DNA from: Phoenix dactylifera
Lineage: Eukaryota; Streptophyta; Magnoliopsida; Arecales; Arecaceae
DNA length: 64,000 nt
Direction of reading: 5' to 3'
Assembly (NCBI RefSeq): GCF_009389715.1
Contig: NW_024067820.1
Location: 62,001 to 126,000, forward strand
This document shows positions 12,089 through 25,020 of this stretch, piece after piece. Both the position numbers and the translations under genes were made by a program. The first letter of the stretch is position 1. Each line of letters starts with the position of its first letter. The notes beneath the pieces are model-generated. The model was given only the letters and a program-made list of their open reading frames with translations, ran no database searches and had not been told where the DNA came from.

Positions 12089-15000
12089 GCTTGGCGTCCA
12101 ATTCTACTTTTTCCTCTGCAGTTGTAAGTAATGATTTTTCTCATTAGATGTAAAGTAGTGTTTTACTATCCTCTAAAATTTTAGCTGCTTATATTGGCTA
12201 TGATAGTTATGTCTCTTTAGTGATAGCTGCCTCAGGCATGTTAGAATGCAGAACCGAATCAGTTCATGGAATGCTTCTTTTGGCTAGTTGATGGTCATAT
12301 AGTATTTCATCAGGGAATTTGTTTATGGAATAAAGTTAGACCATATTTTTCTAGTTGCCAAGACAGTTGACAAATCAATAACCAAGAGATAGTTCAGAGT
12401 TCAGAATTTATTGGGACAATAATTAGCAATTTAGGTTAGTGCATTATGTTAAGAGGCTCATCTATTCATGCTCTATGTTTCTGTATTCATTATCCTTGCA
12501 TTTTATCTTTCAGTGTATGTTCTAGAAGTAAGCTGTGGATGTGTGCAGGATTCTAAATACAAGTCATTGTAAATACGTCACTGAATTCTTGAATTATTTG
12601 AGTCATATTTGAACTTAGCTAACAATTCTAGTTATCATAAGATTTGATACATCCTCCAAGTTTTGATTGATTAATTGATAAGGGAAGGTTCAGCTGTAGC
12701 TACATTCAGATAGGTCAAATTAGAAAGAGAAATATATGAAGAGCAAATTTCTTTTATTAGAATTTACTTTGTGATTAAGAAAACACGTCCTAAGAGTGTT
12801 GAATTTGGATGTTATTTTACTTGCTAATATCGCTTTCTTTTTCATTTCTTTTCATATGCCAGCTTTGAGGAGATATCCATATGTCATCAAAGTGCTAAAG
12901 TCATGATACTATACAAGGAAAGCTTGTCACTTCTTATCTGCTTGAATGAGAACTGTGTGTGTATTTTGTATTGAAATGACTCTGCATCACCATCATAATG
13001 CAATAATTTTTGTGATTTTTATTAGTTACTATATCTGTAATTACATTTGAACCTGATCTTGTCTTTTACTGATTTATTTGACATTGATTCATCTGCTTCT
13101 TTCAAGATGTGTGATTTTTTTTAATATATTTAGCTATCTCTTTAATGTGGTCTAACCCCTAGGATTTTAAATGAGGCATCAAGTTGGTACTCTATGTTTA
13201 GTTCTCTAGATGACTAATTGTCTTGTTAGGTGTCATTTTGTTTTCAGATCGGACTTCTTGGACTTCTTATTTATATTCCCTTTTCTTCCTTGTTTCTTTC
13301 TTTTTTCTTTTGATTCAGGCAGGTTTTAGTTTGGAAGTCAAAGTAGGACAGTCAGGAGCAGTTGTTTGGCTAGTTGGCAACTGCATAGGTGTTCTTGAGG
13401 ACTAGATTTGATTAAGAGGGCTGTAGGCTGGCCATTGCAGCAAGCCTTTGTGGACTATCTGGGAAATTCTTCTCCTATTCTGACTAGCAATAGTGTTAAT
13501 TCTTTTATTGGTTATAGGCTATGGAAATCTTATTACAGTCACCATAGTTGTGTTATAGAGCAAATTAACTGTCTTTGAGGGCTTAAAGAAAATCCAAAAT
13601 TTGTAACTTTATATAAGTTAAAAGGGAAACCACTTTGAGCTCAAATCTCCTGGTTTGTCCGCCCTGTCCTTTGTAAGCAAGGAAGGTGGTACTTGTAGCA
13701 AGAGTGATTTACTTATAACCTGAAGATCAGTAAGGTTTCAGCTAGTTATACAATAATTTTCGCATCAGCTCTTGTACTTTTCTTCTTATGTTGAGTTATG
13801 GTACCGCATGCATTTATCCTATGGATTAATCTACTGAGACTTATATTCTTGACTTGGTCATGTCTTTCTCCTTTGCACAACATAAAAATTATGTATTACA
13901 CTGTTATTTTGCATATTATGTATTCTACCTAGAAAACACTTAATCTACTAGATTATATTGTGGGTTGAAACTCTCTCTCTCTCTCTCTAACTCTAACTTG
14001 GCCAATAGGTGAATGCCATATAGGAGCTTACATAAATCCTTAAATTTGTTACAGGTTATCTGCTTAATTTGCTGTGTTAAATATAAAGTCTTAGGCATGA
14101 CACTTTTTAAATGATAAAATGGTGCACTGAGTATTATTATATCAATGTAATACATGCATTATAGATGTCATGATTGTGCCTGTTTGGTTGACGGTCATTG
14201 ACCAGTAGTGTGAAATGTTAATGTTGTTTGGCAACTTGTTTATGCCATCTTAGGTAGCTAGTATTTATTTTATTTGATCACTGATGAATGCTTATAATGT
14301 GAAAATTGTTCTTTCTAAATTATATAATCTACCATTTCAACACTTTCACAGCAAAGTTGGTTCTATATCATTTCCTTGATTACTTCTGCTGATGTTGCCA
14401 CTTGCCAGCTTGCTATTATTTCTATAGTATTTGAATTCTGACAAAAGTAATTTGGTGATTCTTCACATGTTATCTGTAGCTATTCACTATTTTCATAATA
14501 AGATAGTATTTGTATTAAACTTATAACTTTTTATGCACGTATGCGTTATATCTAAATATAATTCTATTAATTTGGAATTGCTAAGTGCTTTTCTCAAGCA
14601 GATCATATCCTAGAAATATCACTGCCTTTCTTTATCCAGCGAGCTATTTTAATAGAAGCTTTGAGAAAAGACCTGTTGGATTATAATTTTTAATTCATTC
14701 TCAACCTTTTGCCGTTATACATGGCACCAGTATAAGCTAGAGGTAGTCTAATCTGGGTCTACATTGAGCGGTATAGCGTGCCTTATCTTTCAGTTTCTCA
14801 TAACAAATACAGTTGGAATCATCACGACCAGACGCAGCCTTCTAGTAATTGATGTTCATGATATCTTCATCAAGAGGAGAAAAACATGAGTTCTTTTATT
14901 ATATGCTTGCATCCTCATATTTTTGCTATTAGCTGTCGTACTTTACTGGTAAAGGTACCGAGTTATCACTCTGCTGCATTCCTGTACCATTTGCCTTATC

Positions 15001-17598
15001 ATTGCATTTTGTGGAATGAGACCTATGACTGTACTGCCATAATATAAGCCCAAACTAGTTTTAAGATATCATAGGCATAGTCTTGCTTAAGTGTGCTAGT
15101 ACAACACTGCTGTCATTGCTATGAAGTTCGTTTATGGCATGACTTCAACAAGAAAATTTGTCTATCAGCTCTTTTTGGACTACTCTGTCGGGTTCTCTCC
15201 TTGCCAAATGTATGCAGTCCAAGCCAGTTAAAAAAGGTGATATGTTGAAACCTTGTCATGGTGGTTTTGCTGAACAAGTCTGTCTTGCTCCGCACATGAT
15301 ATCACTCCTCTTCTTGAATTAACTAAGCATATTGTAGAAGCCAAAATAAGTTGTGTACTATATTCCTTTGTTATAGTATCTGGTGTTGCAGTGAACAGTA
15401 ACCAACATGCCTTATATCAAATGTGTGGTGTGATTGAGTACATCTTATACATTCTATTGAAATGATGGGCCACATTTTAAATGGTTTCAGTTTGTTGTAC
15501 TTGCCTATGTGTTAGGTTGACATCAATAGAAGTCCATTCTTAGTTTTATTCTCTTTTTGTTTATATAGATAGTAATGATGCAAGTATTTTCCGCTCAGAT
15601 CTTGTTTGCTGATTTTAAGAACTCGTTTGAATCATACAGAGTATGCGGTGATTATGCGAACATTTGGAGTGCCACTTGAAACTCATTTTTGGAGGTGAGT
15701 TTTGATGTACATGGAAGCTTGCATTGTGTTGCAGTCCTCTCTTTCTTTCTTTTCATCATTATAATTATTTAATCAATTTTGTTTATCAAAGTCAATGCTT
15801 TGATCCAAAGTACATGGTAACCAACAATACACACCTCTGAGGCTCCTTACTTCTAGACAGCTTGGATTTCAAATTAATAGTACTGTGTGACTGTAGCAGT
15901 TATTTCTGTGGCTGTTAAGAGAGCACAGAAAGTTTTGAGAACCTTTAATTTCATGTAACAGATAAATAGGAGTCTTACTGTTGCACTCAGCCTCTTCCTC
16001 CATCCATTTAAGACAGATTCTAGGAGATCGAACTTTGTCTACAGAAGAATTTTTTATACTTTTATCTAGATCATGCATTCCAAACTGATATTGGTCTGGC
16101 ATAAAAAAAATAAATATTTTTCTGTGATTAGTTGATTTATACCTCTTTTTTGCAATCAAGATAAAAAGGTTAATTTCAGCAATATATAGTTGTAACAATA
16201 TTATTTTTCTCTGACTTATTAAATAAATAAAAGATCATTGACTTTTGTTTAACTCTCCGAGTCTACTTTTTTATATATATTTAGGGAAGCACACCTCCAT
16301 GTTAACATCCCCTTAGTATGATGAGACAATGGCTATATAAATGAGTTTAGTTTAAACTGATTGAGTTTATTGAGATCAACTGCAACTTTGTCCACCATCA
16401 TTATCACGTGTGACTTTCATTTCTCCTACTTTATCGTGTTGCTGCACTTAGTTGATTTTATTATCAAATATCATATTGATTTAGCTCTCCAAGCAATAAT
16501 CTCAATTCATAGTGAATTTGGGAGAAGTGATTGAATGCAATCTGCCTATCCTGCAGCAATGGTGATCTTATGCATATAGTGTTAACTTCTTTGTATCATG
16601 TTCATATTGCATTTAAATCCTTCCATTTTCCATTTTCCATATGCTCTAATTTGCACTGCTTCAGTTTGACATTATTAAGGAAGAAACAGCAATACTGCTA
16701 GTCATAGTTTGAAAACGTATATACACTATTACCATCTTCTATTAGTGGGCTTCTAACAGAATTATGGTCATGATGCCACCTTTACTTAATTGACGGTTCT
16801 ACATGGCCATACTTTTGAACCATTACTTCATGTTATACACAGTGCCTTCATTTTTTGGGATCAGCCACCATCCTGCACTTACAGACATGCTTCTTTTATT
16901 ACATGGTTTTCTAACACCAATTTTTTCTTTTTTCTAATTAAGTGGGAGGATTGTGCACCACTATGTCCCAATTGTGAATATTCTGGGGACAGTGCTAAAT
17001 GAATGAGTGACTCGTGTACCTTCTTGCTGGAGTTTGGCTTTGATTCTGCATGATGAACTTATGTTACTTTTTTTAAGGTAAATGTTTGTTCTCTGTCTCA
17101 TTATTCATAAGTACATTACTACGTCAAGCATTCTGGGCAGCTGCTATAATTTTTAAAGAGCTTGAATGAAACCTGCAGGAACTGCAACCTCCTTTGAAAA
17201 TGTTGGTTCCTGTGTGGAAGGCCGTGTGACATGAACACTTTGCGGCTAATATAAGTTCTGGCACGCCAAGGGAGATTGATTATACATCATAAGTTAAATA
17301 GCAGTGTTATATCCAACATATTCCAAAGCAACTGCTGTTGCGTACGTAGACTAAGCATGTCATTCTGTGAACCAACTCGTATTCAGTGCAGCTTGCTTGA
17401 TAGATAAAAAGGGAGGGTCGAACTCTTGAGAAACATGGTCCCTTTCAATGATCGCTGATAAGTTTAAGACGTCATGCAGTTTGGTTTGTCTTCAGTACTA
17501 TAGTGCTGAAGCTGATAGTTCAGTAGTAATCTTAACTCTTTTGAACCCTCCTTCAGTTATGTATCCTATTTTTCTTTTTTCTTTCCCTTTTTTGTTTT
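12089..17598 (+). other. Long T-rich intron-like region after the PPR gene
   Basis: About 5.5 kb with no protein-like frame on either strand. The plus strand is strongly T-rich, with many polypyrimidine-AG stretches, like plant introns. PPR loci often have spliced 3' UTRs, so this could be transcribed downstream sequence of the gene. It could equally be plain spacer. Confidence 0.3.
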
Positions 17599-17625
17599 AG
17601 AGAGAGAGAGAGAGAGAGAGAGAGG
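17599..17625. repeat. (AG)n microsatellite
   Basis: About 13 AG units in a row. Confidence 0.9.
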
Positions 17626-18482
17626 GTGACCCATGAATTCATTTCATGAGAGCCCAAGTTTTGTATCTTAATATCCTACTGAACTTGCATTAAGAAAAAA
17701 AAGGCAAAATGACATTTTTTTAATGATTCTGGGCAGCACGTCTATCCCCTTCAACATGCAAATGGTTTTGTTCTTCTCAGAAGGCCTCCCTCAAAATCAA
17801 GCTCAGTATGATTATCGAAGACTTCTTTCTTTCCCGTGAATCCTGTGAAGCATAGGCAAGCGCGTCTTTTTAAGCCCAGCATTGTGCCCACTCAATCACC
17901 CTGGAAGCATTAAGCCTATTTTTTGCGATTACTGTAATGTATCCAACTCTTGCTTGCCTAGCCGTTGGATCACCAGTTCGGGATAAATCTTGCTTTGGAG
18001 CCTCGACCCTTTTAAGCTTCCAAATTTCCTGGTTTCTACTCAAATAGACAGAGTTAAAAAATTATATTATTCTATTTTATTAATTTTAAAAAAGTATATT
18101 ATGAATATCAAAGATAGTAACGGGATTACAAACATTCAGAGATCGATGATTACGAATAAAACAGATTGAGTAATATAATAATCTATGAAGGCCTTTGCAA
18201 GAAGTTATTGTTAAAATAAGAGTAATTATTACTTATATTCACACCCCAAACACGAGACGATATGACTTCTCTCGAGGGCCAAGTCACGCGCCTGAAAAAG
18301 GCTCAAATCTAGTGACCTTTACAGAAGTCATCGTTCAAAAGCCTGCGCCGTTGACTCCACGGCAACTTATTTTAATTGCAGTCCCAAATCCTGATCCAGC
18401 CGGGATTGCAACCCAACCCGAGTTCGCAAGGCCGCGCGTAATAAGAGCACACCAACCCGCTAAATGAAACGTTACTCCGTTA
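17626..18482. other. Spacer between PPR region and minus-strand gene
   Basis: No gene was recognised. The stretch 18240-18470 is less AT-rich, with an open frame on both strands, but neither looks like a protein. Confidence 0.35.
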
Positions 18483-18656
18483 GTTATTCTCATTCGTGGT
18501 GGCCGGAGCTTGAACCTATCGCCATTACGAAAACTGAAACAGATCACTCAGAGATTCGAGAGAGTCGACGTTGGTTATTCTCATTCGTGGTGACCGGAGC
18601 TTGAACTCATCGCCGTTACCACAACCGAAACAGATCACTCAGAGATTCGAAAGAGA
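18483..18656. repeat. 91-bp direct tandem duplication
   Basis: Two copies offset by 91 bp (18483-18565 and 18574-18656) share TTATTCTCATTCGTGGTG, GGAGCTTGAAC and AGATCACTCAGAGATTCG, with a handful of differences. They lie 226 bp beyond the stop codon of the minus-strand gene, possibly within its 3' UTR. Confidence 0.8.
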
Positions 18657-18826
18657 CGCGGCGAGCAAATGGGAGAAGACACAGCGAAAGCAACTCGATA
18701 ACTCAGAAAAATGTGGCGAAAAAAAGCTTCCCTTTTCGGTCTTTTAGACAAAAACCAAACCCCAATTATGAGGATATCAAGCCACGACCCACCAAAAAAA
18801 ACAGAAAAACAGATAAAAAAGGAAAA

Positions 18827-18830
<4 letters not shown>

Positions 18831-18864
<34 letters not shown>
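18831..18864. repeat. (GA)n microsatellite in the 3' UTR of the minus-strand gene
   Basis: About 17 GA units starting 18 bp past the stop codon of the gene at 18882-19479. The mRNA would carry it as (CU)n. Confidence 0.9.
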
Positions 18865-18866
<2 letters not shown>

Positions 18867-18881
18867 GAACGGTGCCGGCAC

Positions 18882-19479
18882 TCAGGTAACGAGGTAGATG
18901 GGCATCGGCGTCGGGGCGGCGGCGGAGGCGGAGAACCGGTGGCCGTCAACGACGTTAAGATCCCGGAGACTGAGATACGGGATCCCCGCCGCCCCGACCT
19001 CCGCCGCAGCCAGCGGCCCAGAGCTGGGCCGGCTGGTGCGGCACGGCGTGCTCGACCCCGCGCTCTCCGTCGCGTACACCGGTCCGGATACCTCCCGGTA
19101 AGGAGAGAAGTAGCTCTTCGGACGGCGGTAACCGGACCCAACGTCATCGTCTTCACCGGCCTTGGCGCGCTTCCAGAAGAAGAGGGCGGATTTCCACCAC
19201 CAGCGGCGCTTCTTGCGGGACTTGGCCTCGTCCTTGGAGATGGGCTTCTGGAGCTTGAAGTGGAGCGCGTCCAGCGACCGCGCCTCGCTCCTCTTGCCGT
19301 GCTTCCGTGCCTCCTCTAACACCTTTAATTCAGGAAAAAAAAGAAAAGTGAGGGCTAGAATGAGGAGAAGAAAACGGAGCAGTTAGGCGATGAACCTGGA
19401 AGTAGCCGATCTGGGGATCGAAGCCGTAGTCGCTGTAATGCTGGGGCTCCGGCATTGGGAATATTGGGGATTTGCTCAT
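18882..19479 (-). CDS. Conserved plant protein of unknown function, two exons, 174 aa
   Basis: Exon 1 is 19479-19396 (28 residues, start MSKSPIFPMPEPQHYSDYGF). The donor is CAG/GTTCAT and the acceptor AAAG/GTG. Exon 2 is 19322-18882 (146 residues plus stop). Both phases agree and the joined frame is open. Visible features: an N-terminal block with PEPQHYSDYGFDPQ, then FQVLEEARKHGK; a conserved-looking HFKLQKPISKDE (49-60); a very basic, tryptophan-rich patch RKKRRWWWKSALFFWKR (64-80) that could bind membranes or nucleic acid; and a Ser/Ala/Pro-rich C-terminal half ending PIYLVT. No catalytic motif, signal peptide or clear transmembrane helix. From memory it resembles small plant-only proteins with no assigned role. 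GC content is well above the surroundings, as usual for monocot genes. An overlapping plus-strand frame (18711-19319) is a shadow of the GC-rich exon. Confidence 0.8.
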
Positions 19480-22400
19480 CTTTTCTTCTTCTACTCTTTC
19501 TTTCCTTCTTTAGAGAGAAAGAAGAAGTGGAGGAAGCGGAAGGGCTCCTCAGCTCTTCTTATGTTCTCGAGGGGTGGGGGGTCCTACGCCATGGGGAGAT
19601 GGCCACGGGGATTCCAAAAACGCCCATGGTCGTTGGGCTTAATTGCTGAAAGGCCAGAGCAAGTGTCCGTTGCCTCGTTCGTTTTGGTGGTCCCGCCGCA
19701 ATCGGAAGGTTGCCAGCTCGGAGTAATAAAAAAACAAAATTCTTATTAATCTTGCGATCTCCAAAAGTCCAAAATAGTTGGTTGATTGTAAGAACTGCTA
19801 AACACCATTCTCTCTGACCTAATGAACTACTAAAACCTAAATTTGTCTTTTATTATAGAAAATTTACTATGCCTCTTCTATTGGTTAACTTTGAAACAAA
19901 AGGTATCTAAAATTATTGAATTTTTTATCATTAAGAAACATGCTGCCAGATATGTCCAATTGCGTACCCATGTGATGCTTGACTCCTTAGTTAAATAGTT
20001 TAAGAGCGGGACTTTGAGAAGAAATCTGTACAAAAAAGCTGAAAGAATAAGTAAATTAAGAAGCAGGACACGATACAAAGTTTTGACCATGCTTGCGTAG
20101 GGTATACTCCTAGGGCCCTTATTGTTAATCCAACTTTTAGTTTACAGGAAGGAAAATACTACCAATTAAGCATTTTGATTAGTTCGAGTAATCAGGCTTA
20201 ATCTTTTATTGTATGACACGGGGTGGGAATCCATAGATCACTACTCCACTCTTTGTGCGATTCCTCCTCCATTACGGCATACGGCGGTGAGTCCGAGCCT
20301 AAGAAATCACTCACCTATCAAGGGGAACTTTTTCTTTTTTTTTTGCTAAAGCTCAAGGGGAACTTTGGTAATTGGCCTAACCGCTAAGGTCCGGAGAGGG
20401 CAGTGGCGTGAATTCGTTGAAGAGGGAATCATATCAGCTCCTACAAGCTCTACTGTCAGACAGCAGTGGCGTTTTTGCGGGTACCAAACACGATGCTCCC
20501 TCCATGATATATCCATGCATGCACTCCTTTTAATTCTCTTCTTTTGTATTTAACGTTTTCATAGGAACAGGCTGCCTCCACTTATGAGTAGAGGATGTCA
20601 CGGTCCTGCTCTCGTGACCCTGTGCACCCGCAACCTCCAAAAAAAAATAAAAAAATTACATGATTATTATAAGATCTGTTGAAGAAAGACCAGACATACC
20701 ACCCTTTTAGAACTCTTCCACCCATATAGATGGGACCCAATGCCTTTGTAATGATTTAAAGCAAAGAACACCTTGTGGGTTTGTTTCGAATAGGTCCCTT
20801 TTAGCATTTGAGAAAGGACATGACGGCCACCTTTTCTTCACGTAGCCAACGAGCTTTCAGAGGCCGGGAACGTGAGATCATGTCGGCGAACCTCATGCTT
20901 CTGTCCTGCTCACCCCTCCAAAAAAAAAAAAAAAAAAAAAAAAACCCGAAGTATTCGATGACGTGGCATATTCTCATTGGAAAAAAAACTCTGATATATA
21001 AAATTATTCGTGGGACCCAGGACCGGACAGCAGATCCGGGCACCGCTCTTTCCCTTTCGGCCGATATGATTTTGTTTCCATCCTCGGCCCATATCGGTGC
21101 TCAGATCGCAGGCATGTGCGAGGTGCGTGCACGTCCGCTGCTCTCTCTTCCACCCCCTACCCGCACGGGCAGCGGGGACACGGAGCAGTGTTCATGGATG
21201 GACGGGACCACCACACTATGTGGGTGTCGTGCGGTCCAGATTGAATCCGTGTCGGTTTGCTTCTGTTTCTCGTGGCCCAACTGATCGTTCCCCGGACGGA
21301 TGGATTGTGATGAGAGGAGTGCATGTTAGGCCAGGGATATTACTGGGCTAAAGATTGGGCTCAAGGTTTCGAGAGTAATAACCAATAGGCCCAACCCTAA
21401 TATTAAGTAAATTTAAAAAAAAAAATATCTGCATAGCTTTCAACGTGGCATGAGACGATTGGAGGGATTTACAAAGTATGAATGAATCAAGAGCTAGGAT
21501 CCTCTCTACCTTGGAACGGACGTGGAGAGGCTTGCAATCACATGCGCTTGTGTCACTAGAGAGCAAAGAATGGACCGCGACTTGCATAGGATGAGGCCTA
21601 TGCAGTCACAAGTCATCACACCTTGCATGAATGACCATGATTGTAGACTATATACTGGGAGAAATTATATCCTACATCATGCGCATCATGCTGGAGATAC
21701 ACCATAAGGATAATCCGAGACAAGATGAATGAGCGACAATCTGAGACGACCCCCATGATGAATAGAGTCTACTTGAACGAAAAATTTGATTGGCATGTTC
21801 CACCTGATGCAATTCAGGGTATTGTTTCGAAGACGATGGACCTCTCTGGGTCTGTCCCAAAATGAGAGGATTCTGACTAATGAAACAAATATGGTCACAT
21901 GACAAAGCAACAGTTTATTTATGACATTTTGTACCAACCAAGGGTTGGTAGCTCGGCAGCATTCTGCTTTCAAGGTTGTCGGTGCGCCAAACGGTGAACC
22001 CCCTCCGCGGTTATTTCCGGAAGCACTAGGTAAAAAGGGCTGTGTCATTTGGCTAGCTTGACCAGGACTGCATGTATTTGGAATAGGTGCGACGTTTTAT
22101 GTTATTAGCTCCTATAAAGCATAAAGCAAAATCGCAGACTAGAGTAGAAAAACTGCAGCATTTTTCACTAAATTACTGTTGTCCAAATAAGAAAATTTAT
22201 TTTTGCATTTCGCATTTAGATTTAAATTTAAAGTCCATTGTTTTGTTGAGATGAAAAATGGAAATGCAAAGTAATGGCACTTTTCTATTATGCAATGGTT
22301 ACTATAATGACTAATAAGGAAGAAGGGAATATAAAAGCCTCCTGTTTAGTATAATGTGTCGTAATAAAAAGCTGCTGAAATGTAGCGGTTGTAATATTGT

Positions 22401-22849
22401 AGAAGGCCATTATTTTAAACTTCGACTGGGTTAAACTTGAACCATGTTGTGGTCAACCTAGAGAGAGTCCAACTTCAGAAACACATCTAGCAATCCAAAT
22501 CCCAATGGTCCTAATAATGTATACATTTATCTGCTCGGCCTCGGCAACTAACTAAGGTGATGACATCGGCATCACCTGAGCCACCAACCATAGCAATCAA
22601 TCGGGCTGCTGACCTCAACATTTGCCAACCTACACCAATTGCAGCAAGCTATATGTCTTCAACTCAAAGCACACTAAAGACGGTTAAAGCTCGTTAAAGA
22701 CTCCACCATTTATGGGGCATGTTACTAGGCAGTTATAGTTCATCCTGTGTATTTGATATCACCGTATGATCTACATGGTTGAGATATGTGATGTGCATAA
22801 CATGCGGACCATTGCTGATATTTAGAAATATCTTAGTGGAACAATTATT
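19480..22849. other. Gene-free region with scattered repeat traces
   Basis: 19480-19700 is probably the promoter and 5' UTR of the minus-strand gene (GA-rich leader on its strand). The rest holds no convincing frame. A 25-base A-run is at 20920-20944. 21000-21350 is GC-richer but not coding. At 21661-21690 AAATTATATCCTACATCATG resembles the terminal repeat of the MITE at 32378-32544, without a matching second end. Confidence 0.35.
20920..20944. repeat. Poly(A) run of 25
   Basis: A single uninterrupted A-run on the plus strand. It could be the tail of an unrecognised retroposed element or simple slippage. Confidence 0.9.
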
Positions 22850-23363
22850 GCACAAGCTTGCTCCTTAATTATTTAAGAAAATATTTTGTTCCACCTAAAA
22901 GTTTCTTATATATTTTAGAACATGCAGAAAATTTTATTAATTATTATAGAAAATGTAAAAAATTAATTATCTTTTACCAAGCTTTATTAACATGTGAAAA
23001 AAATCCTCAAAAGAAATGCATGCCGGTCAGCCTAATATTTGTTAATCATTTTAGGAAATGCAGATCTTATTAATTATTTCAAGAAATATAGAAACTCTTA
23101 TTAGTTAATTTTGCCGAGCTCTATGTAAATTTAAAATATGAAAAAATTCTAAAAAATTATCTTCAATGGAACCCGCAATCAAAGCAATTGGAAGGATTAG
23201 AATGCCAGTTCGTGCCGCGGAGCGGTCATTAATTATAAAATACATTCCACTTATGATTATTTTTTATTCTATTTTTAAAAAATTATTTATTCCTCCACCG
23301 TATAGAATTACATTTCTATTTTCTATATCTCCCCGCGCATAGCGGGCGGATATCATTCTTGTG
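22850..23363 (+). mobile_element. Candidate non-autonomous Helitron (3' end visible)
   Basis: At about 23330-23363 CCCGCGCATAGCGGG forms a short GC hairpin, followed by an AT-rich spacer and CTTGT. This matches the plant Helitron 3' terminus (hairpin, about 10-12 bases, CTAG then T) with one change in the last four bases. Upstream lie four diverged copies of TTAATTATTTAAGAAA-like sequence (about 22865, 22938, 23041 and 23070), as often found inside Helitrons. No 5' TC terminus was identified, so the left edge is a guess. Confidence 0.4.
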
Positions 23364-24249
23364 TTATACTATATGAAATGTTTAAGGAAAGTGATGATGA
23401 ACTTGACAATAATTTCCTCCTGTATGGTGAGGAATTTGTCATTTTTGTCAACAGCCAGAAGATTCTTCAAGTCTATACCAAATCCTAAAAGATTTCTTTT
23501 TGATAAAGAATCCTAAAAGATATAGACCGCGATCTTCCTCTTACCATTTTAGGAATGTGATGATGAACTTGTCGTTTTATGTTCTCATGTATAACGTTTC
23601 AAATTCGATATCTGCTCAGATTTATGAGTCCGGCTTCCAAGTTCGGCTTACTAATTAATAGGAAAATTTAAGTGCTCCATCTCCAGCCTTGTGAATAACT
23701 GCAAGAGTCTCCAACTAGTAGCATCGCGATAAGCTTTATCTAAAATCCTTTCCACCAACCTATGATTCATTGTTTTCCACTCTCACTCTCCCTCCTTTTC
23801 ATGTTTACCATATTTACTTTAAGCCTCATCAGCATATGAGTCATCTTGCCCTTTGTTAAGACATCGAGGCTGATATTTGGAATAGGGAAAAAAATCTCTA
23901 TTCATATTTGTCTCATTGCACCAGGATGGCGAGGTTAGCCCAAACGCCCAGTAACACAAAATCCAGGCCCATGAGTGAGCACAACTCATGGTAAGACCTA
24001 TATCAATTTATCTGTTCGACGGTTGAAAAAAATCTAATCCAAATGATCATAGAGTGCTTTTGTCCAGTGTTTGCATGATACGGTTCCAAAGGCAATTCTA
24101 ACTGATGTATTCATAAACAGATATCCAAGTTCTTTAACTTGGGAAAGGCTACTAGTCGCTTGGCATGGTAAAAGTGGGTGGGATGGAACATAGGAAAGCT
24201 AGTCCAGCAAGTAAGCTTGATTTGTGCCCGGACCAATAAAAATGTGATG
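23364..24249. other. Spacer without recognised features
   Basis: No coding frame or repeat could be supported. Confidence 0.35.
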
Positions 24250-25020
24250 TATCTTCTTTTGAGCTATGATGACATTGCATCATGAGCTGCTCATGTCAAG
24301 ACCTAATTTTTATATTACCATCTATTTTAGCACTTTCAAACTGCCCATGAATTCAACAATAGATGAAAAGAGGAGACATAGCTGGAGGAGAAAAGATGAT
24401 AGTGAGAGGAGGATTTGTTGTTTCGAGGAGTAGCGTCGTGAAAGCAGAGCGAGGGTGTGGTTATCCAGCTGTGGGGAAAATAGAGGGTCACTTACCGTAA
24501 TAATGACCGACATAGAGTTGGGGCACAACTCCAGTGACACTAGGAGAGAAGGGAGGGGTGGATCTCGGCTGAGAAGGTAGGCGAGATGATGATAATGGCA
24601 AAGTAAGAGAACAGATAAATAAAATTAATTCAATAAAGTGTTTGTTGCCGGCGGTTTCGATCTCGCCCATAATCCTAACCATGGGTAGGAGCTGCTAGGT
24701 GGCGGTTTTGCGCCAACCCTAGCCATTCCGCACTGGCCTTGCCCTGGTAGAGGATCACAATTGTGGCACCTCCTATGACATTGGCTAGGTTGATCTGATA
24801 GAGCTACTTTAGTTAGACCAGTTCTCAAGTCCTCCCCTCCTCAAAAAGAATTTCGTCCTTAACGAACCTAGACCAAGAAACAGTTGAACATACTTAACTC
24901 AAATCTTATCACATTCTCGGTAGGAGTTATTTTAAGAAATGCATGATCTCCCACTTGAATTCCAGATCTCGCCCTAATATCGATCACATGATCAACATTA
25001 GTATGAAAACTAGATTAAGA
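24250..25020 (-). mobile_element. Ty3/Gypsy 3' end fragment, fossil
   Basis: On the minus strand, about 25000-24850 resembles the end of a Gypsy integrase (a DLEF-type block before a GDH-like stretch, as in the full element at 56 kb). It is followed by GGACGAAATTC, then a purine run GAGGAGGGGAGGAC that would be the polypurine tract. LTR-like sequence would start near 24827 and run left; its far end is not resolved. Old and broken, and clearly different from the 53-63 kb element. Confidence 0.45.

Noticed and set aside
18711-19319. 202-residue plus-strand open frame
   Set aside because: It is antisense to the GC-rich exon 2 of the minus-strand gene, starts in simple (GA)n repeat and has low-complexity Arg/Gly/Pro composition.
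20808-21284. 158-residue open frame
   Set aside because: It runs through a 25-base A-run (poly-Lys) and has no protein-like block.
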